Assembly: GCA_910573755.1 (NCBI GenBank)
Contig: CAJTBO010000032.1
Span: forward strand, 1-55,420
Direction: 5' to 3'
DNA from: Lachnospiraceae bacterium
Lineage (GTDB): Bacteria; Bacillota; Clostridia; Lachnospirales; Lachnospiraceae
Length of the DNA: 55,420 bases
The translations under genes and the position numbers were made by a program. Shown here in pieces: positions 52,258 through 55,420 of the stretch. Positions within the stretch are counted from its first letter, which is position 1; each line of letters opens with the position of its first letter. A model generated the notes under the pieces. The model was not told where the DNA came from, made no database searches, and worked only from the letters and a program-made list of their open reading frames with translations.

Positions 52258-53358
52258 ATGGCAGGTTCAACATACGGCACCATTTTCAAAATAAGCACCT
52301 GGGGCGAATCCCACGGCAAAGCCTTAGGCGTTGTGATCGACGGCTGTCCTGCAGGGCTTCCCCTCTCGGAAGAAGACATTCAGATCTACCTTGACCGGAG
52401 AAAACCCGGACAGACCTCCATCTCCACCCCGCGGAAGGAAAGCGATCAGGTGGAGATCTTAAGCGGCGTCTTTGAAGGAAAGACCACCGGCACTCCCATT
52501 TCCTTGATGATCCGCAATACTTCCCAGAAATCTTCGGACTATTCTCAGATCGCCTCCTGTTACAGGCCAGGACATGCGGACTATCCCTTTGACGCCAAAT
52601 ACGGCTTCCGGGACTACCGGGGCGGCGGACGCTCTTCCGGCAGGGAAACCGCGGGGCGTGTGGCGGCAGGCGCCGTTGCGCTGAAACTTTTATCCCGGCT
52701 CGGCATCTCTATCTGCGCCTACACGGAAGCCATCGGCCCCGTCTCCATCGATTATGACAGATTTGATGAAGCGGCTATCCTCACCACGCCTACCTGCATG
52801 CCGGATACGGAAGCTTCCGCCCGGGCGGAAAGCTATCTGAAGGAATGCCAGATGGCAAAGGACTCCTCCGGCGGCGTGATCGCCTGCCGCATCACAGGGC
52901 TCCCCGCCGGCATCGGGGAACCTGTATTTGAAAAACTGGACGCATCCCTCGCAAAAGCCATGCTTTCCATAGGCGCCGTAAAAGCCTTTGAGATGGGGGA
53001 CGGCGTTCTTGCAGCCAAAAGCAAAGGCAGCGGGAATAACGACGCTTTCGTTATGAAAGACGGCGCTGTCCATAAAAAAACAAACCACAGCGGCGGCACC
53101 TTGGGCGGCATGTCCGATGGAAGCGATCTGTTCTTTAAAACCTATATCAAGCCCACCCCCTCCATTTTCCAGCCGCAGGAAACGGTGAACCGGGACGGGG
53201 AAAATGTGACGATCAAGATCCAGGGCAGACATGATCCGGTGATCGTGCCGAGAGCCGTTGTTGTCGTGCAGTCCATGGCTGCTCTTACCGTTCTGGATCT
53301 TATGATGCTTAATATGAACGCGAGGGTGGAATATCTGGAAAGCTTTTACAAAAAATGA
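52258..53358 (+). CDS. aroC: Chorismate synthase
   Basis: A 366-residue enzyme that makes chorismate from EPSP, using reduced FMN. It starts M-A-G-S-T-Y-G with W-G-E-S-H-G-K-A-L-G, the motif R-P-G-H-A-D-Y and F-R-D-Y-R-G-G-G-R-S-S-G-R-E-T, and G-G-x-x-G-G-M-S-D-G, with K-P-T-P-S-I near the end. AAAGGAG lies eight bases before the ATG. It is transcribed against the surrounding minus-strand genes and stands alone, just before the AT-rich right edge. Confidence 0.95.
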   Translation: MAGSTYGTIFKISTWGESHGKALGVVIDGCPAGLPLSEEDIQIYLDRRKPGQTSISTPRKESDQVEILSGVFEGKTTGTPISLMIRNTSQKSSDYSQIASCYRPGHADYPFDAKYGFRDYRGGGRSSGRETAGRVAAGAVALKLLSRLGISICAYTEAIGPVSIDYDRFDEAAILTTPTCMPDTEASARAESYLKECQMAKDSSGGVIACRITGLPAGIGEPVFEKLDASLAKAMLSIGAVKAFEMGDGVLAAKSKGSGNNDAFVMKDGAVHKKTNHSGGTLGGMSDGSDLFFKTYIKPTPSIFQPQETVNRDGENVTIKIQGRHDPVIVPRAVVVVQSMAALTVLDLMMLNMNARVEYLESFYKK

Positions 53359-53435
53359 GGAGAGATGCGGCAATGAGGGAGCCCGCATGGGAATTGGATG
53401 TTACAAGGCGCACGATAATGAATGACATTCCTGCT

Positions 53436-53795
53436 TCAGGCCATTTGCACCAGTTTTTCAACCTTCATCATGTCCTGCAGAAGACAGAAACAAAATATTT
53501 TTATATCTGAATCTCTCTGCATATTATAATATGGATTGCTGAGTATAGTCCGCCAACGCCCATTTTCAGAAAATGGATGCCCTATATGTTCAGGTGCAGA
53601 CATTCTCTCCGACCATATTATAATATCAGGATTTTCGGGTATTTGCCCGGTATAAGAAAACACTTCCGCCAAATCTGCATTTCCCACCTGTATTTCAATC
53701 AATCTTTCAAAAGCATAAATATTAGTTAAGGGAAATTTATATCTGCTATAATCAAGCGTATAATCATCATCATCGGATGGAAAAAAGCTTTTGTT
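53436..53795 (-). pseudogene. 5'-truncated hypothetical protein
   Basis: The frame stays open from 53795 to the stop at 53436 and encodes about 119 protein-like residues with R-Y-K-F-P-L-T-N-I-Y-A-F-E-R-L-I-E and V-G-N-A-D-L-A-E-V-F-S-Y-T-G-Q. There is no start codon before a stop at 53796-53798 except ATG at 53702, inside the conserved-looking part. The N-terminus is therefore missing. No family recognised. Its composition is AT-rich compared with aroC beside it. Confidence 0.45.
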
Positions 53796-53807
53796 CTATA
53801 CTTATTC

Positions 53808-53853
53808 TTGACAAAGCGACACGAATGACGCATAACAAAAAGCGACACGAGTG
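53808..53853 (+). promoter_or_regulatory. TetR-gene promoter overlapped by direct repeats
   Basis: TTGACA (53808-53813), a 17-base spacer and CATAAC (53831-53836) form the promoter. AAAGCGACACGAATG (53813-53827) and AAAGCGACACGAGTG (53839-53853) repeat directly at a 26-bp period over it. A protein bound to the repeats would block the promoter, as in TetR autoregulation. Confidence 0.55.
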
Positions 53854-53877
53854 TTGCAAACGAAAAGAGGTGAGAAT

Positions 53878-54453
53878 GTGAGCTTCAAAGGAGATAAGAC
53901 AAAACAGGACATTCGGGAAAAGGCATATCAACTGTTTGCGGAAAAGGGATTTAAAGATGTAACTATGAAAGATATTTGCGAGTTGACGGGACTTAGTCGT
54001 GGAGGACTGTACCGCCATTACGAAAGTACCGAGCAGATATTTTTGGAGATAGTTAATGCTTTTTCCAATAAACAAAAAAGTGAAGTATTTTCTAAAATTG
54101 AGCAGCATATTCCAGCTACCGCAATATTAGAGGAACTTCTTTCAAAATATGCATGTGAAATGATTAATTATCAAAATTCCATCAGCCTTGCTGTTTATGA
54201 ATTTTATAGTAATCCAGCGGTTTCCAAAGAAAATAATTCTGTAAAAAAACAGTACGAAATTTCAAAATCAACATGGATAGAGCTTATTAACTATGGAATA
54301 GGTACGAAAGAATTTAATTCCGTGAACCCGGAATCAATTTTCAATGTAATTATATTTGCATATCAAGGAGTACGAATGTACAGCAGGTTGATGAAAATGG
54401 ATAAAGATATTCCCACTCAAATAATAAATGAACACCACTTTACAACTTTTTAA
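53878..54453 (+). CDS. TetR/AcrR family transcriptional regulator
   Basis: A 191-residue regulator. The TetR helix-turn-helix is at 10-55 (K-A-Y-Q-L-F-A-E-K-G-F...V-T-M-K-D-I-C-E-L-T-G-L-S-R-G-G-L-Y-R-H-Y) with an all-helical ligand domain after it. GTG at 53878 is the chosen start, because GAGGTGAG precedes it by about four bases; earlier in-frame codons lack a site. It is AT-rich compared with the neighbourhood. No efflux or target gene is beside it; an insertion sequence follows within 100 bp and may have displaced one. Confidence 0.85.
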   Translation: MSFKGDKTKQDIREKAYQLFAEKGFKDVTMKDICELTGLSRGGLYRHYESTEQIFLEIVNAFSNKQKSEVFSKIEQHIPATAILEELLSKYACEMINYQNSISLAVYEFYSNPAVSKENNSVKKQYEISKSTWIELINYGIGTKEFNSVNPESIFNVIIFAYQGVRMYSRLMKMDKDIPTQIINEHHFTTF

Positions 54454-54466
54454 AAGAAATGCCGCA

Positions 54467-55420
54467 TGAGACACTTTAAGTGTATAATAAGTTTGCACAC
54501 CAAAATACACGAAAGAAGTGATCTCATACGACAACCTTATTATACAATGACAAACACATAATTGGCAGGCTTTTTCGATATTTTTCTGCTTATTTTGTTA
54601 CTTTTGCATTACCTACTGCTGAAAGCCTGTTTTTGCTGGTATTGGCCATACTGGCAATGGAGTCCGCAGATTCCATCCGTTCCCTGTACAGACACTTTTT
54701 GTCAGGCATAACCACAAAATCCCTGAATGCTTTTTATTATGCCTGCTCCTATGCCAAGGTGGATTACTCCGCGTTTATGAATGTGACTGCAAGGCTGTCC
54801 CTTAAACTGGCTCAGGCAGACCTGAAATCACAGCCTCTCTTCCTTTGCATTGATGACACCATGGTCTCAAAATCCGGAAAGAAATTTGAGGATGTGTCGA
54901 AGCTGTTCGACCATGCGGCGCATAATGGCTCTAATTACCTCAACGGGCACTGTTTTGTCAGCCTTATGCTTTGTGTGCCGGTGTGGAACCGAAACAGGAT
55001 CTCTTACCTTGCAGTCCCTCTTGGATACCGTATGTGGCAGAAGAAAGAATCGAAACTGGAACTTGCTTCAGCCATGGTACGCCAGGTGATGCCAGAGTTC
55101 CATGCACAGAAAAATGTCATCATTCTGTGTGACAGCTGGTATGTAAAACAGAACCTTGTGTCAATCGTGGATGAATATGAAAACCTTGACCTGATCGGCA
55201 ATGCAAGGGTGGATTCTGTCCTATATGATCTGCCGCCAGCCCCGACCGGGAAAAAAGGCAGGCCTGCAAAGCATGGCCGCCGTCTGTCGATAGACAGTGA
55301 CTTTACCCTTTCCGGCGAGAAAGCGGGTGATTACTATACAGGATGCCGCCGTGTGCTGACAAATATTTTCGGGGCACGCGAAGTCATGGCTTATGTGACC
55401 TGTACAGGAAAGGAAAACGG
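54467..55420 (+). mobile_element. Insertion sequence, left part, running off the window
   Basis: A transposase gene and its leader follow the TetR gene. The left end probably lies in 54460-54500, where ACACTTTAAGTGT forms a small dyad, but no partner end is in the window, so the exact boundary and any target duplication cannot be seen. Confidence 0.55.
54549..55420 (+). CDS. DDE transposase, partial (IS4/IS701-like)
   Basis: An uninterrupted frame of 290 codons runs to the window end. Its core contains L-F-L-C-I-D-D-T-M-V-S-K-S-G-K-K-F (first catalytic aspartate), F-D-H-A-A-H-N-G-S and V-I-I-L-C-D-S-W-Y (second), the arrangement of DDE_5/IS701-type transposases; the third acidic residue would be beyond the edge. 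The natural ATG (54547) reads M-T-N-T then a stop, one frame away from the main frame, which has no in-frame start until ATG at 54657. Either a single-base deletion has disabled the start, or translation begins downstream with a shortened N-terminus. Confidence 0.75.

Noticed and set aside
54850-55089. 79-codon frame in the insertion sequence
   Set aside because: It is out of frame with the conserved transposase sequence, which runs through the same DNA to the window end.

Overview
The window looks like chromosome of a low-to-mid GC, Gram-positive gut anaerobe, most probably a Lachnospiraceae-type Clostridium relative. The reasons are strong AGGAGG-type ribosome binding sites, the gene content (YesM/YesN-type two-component pair, ECF transporter, YczE-type membrane protein, VanY and YkuD cell-wall enzymes, an RNA-ligase locus) and remnants of Tn916/CTn-like conjugative elements. 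The species cannot be named from sequence alone.

Region 1 (1-3280) is an AT-richer graveyard of an integrative conjugative element. It holds fragments of a serine recombinase, a sigma-like regulator, a VirD4/TraG coupling protein fused in frame to the tail of topoisomerase III, and an HD hydrolase, with one apparently intact XRE-family membrane-anchored regulator. Region 2 (3287-9133) is an RNA-repair locus: a slipin (SPFH protein), a structured tRNA-like RNA, the RNA ligase RtcB and, divergently, two WYL-domain regulators. The RNA between rtcB and the slipin gene has T-arm, short acceptor-like hairpin and D-arm in circularly permuted order closed by an anticodon-stem-like helix, which is the layout of bacterial Y RNAs. 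This is the most interesting system in the window.

Region 3 (9130-13270) is a coenzyme A precursor cluster (BASS transporter, coaBC, panD, panC, with no panB), followed by a small transcription unit with its own promoter and terminator. Then come a cytidylate-kinase-like protein, a small alarmone synthetase, a SAM hydrolase beside the energising module of an ECF transporter (no S component visible), serA-serC and an L,D-transpeptidase (to 22945).

Region 4 (23497-34889) is a sugar-phosphate island: cupin-type phosphoglucose isomerase, hexulose-phosphate synthase, hexulose-phosphate isomerase and an RpiR regulator; an aldo/keto reductase; a two-component system and three-gene ABC importer; then a DapA-family aldolase and D-lyxose isomerase driven by a perfect-consensus promoter. 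Together they suggest uptake of a sugar or sugar derivative, aldol cleavage and isomerisation, with a ribulose-monophosphate-type branch to fructose 6-phosphate.

Region 5 (35048-45416) holds ilvB-ilvD, a DegV fatty-acid-binding protein and a nucleoside-salvage series (deoB, add, a PARG-like macrodomain hydrolase, cdd, deoC, udp) containing a 101-bp tandem duplication of a structured element. Region 6 (45480-53358) carries a Crp-type regulator with YczE, a GNAT acetyltransferase, leuB, yajC, tgt, vanY and aroC. The right edge (53436-55420) is AT-rich again: a 5'-truncated gene, a TetR regulator with a promoter overlapped by direct repeats, and an insertion-sequence transposase running off the end. 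Two dispersed copies of a short inverted-repeat element (6482-6643 and 52139-52219) were also found; the first is bounded by an 11-bp duplication.
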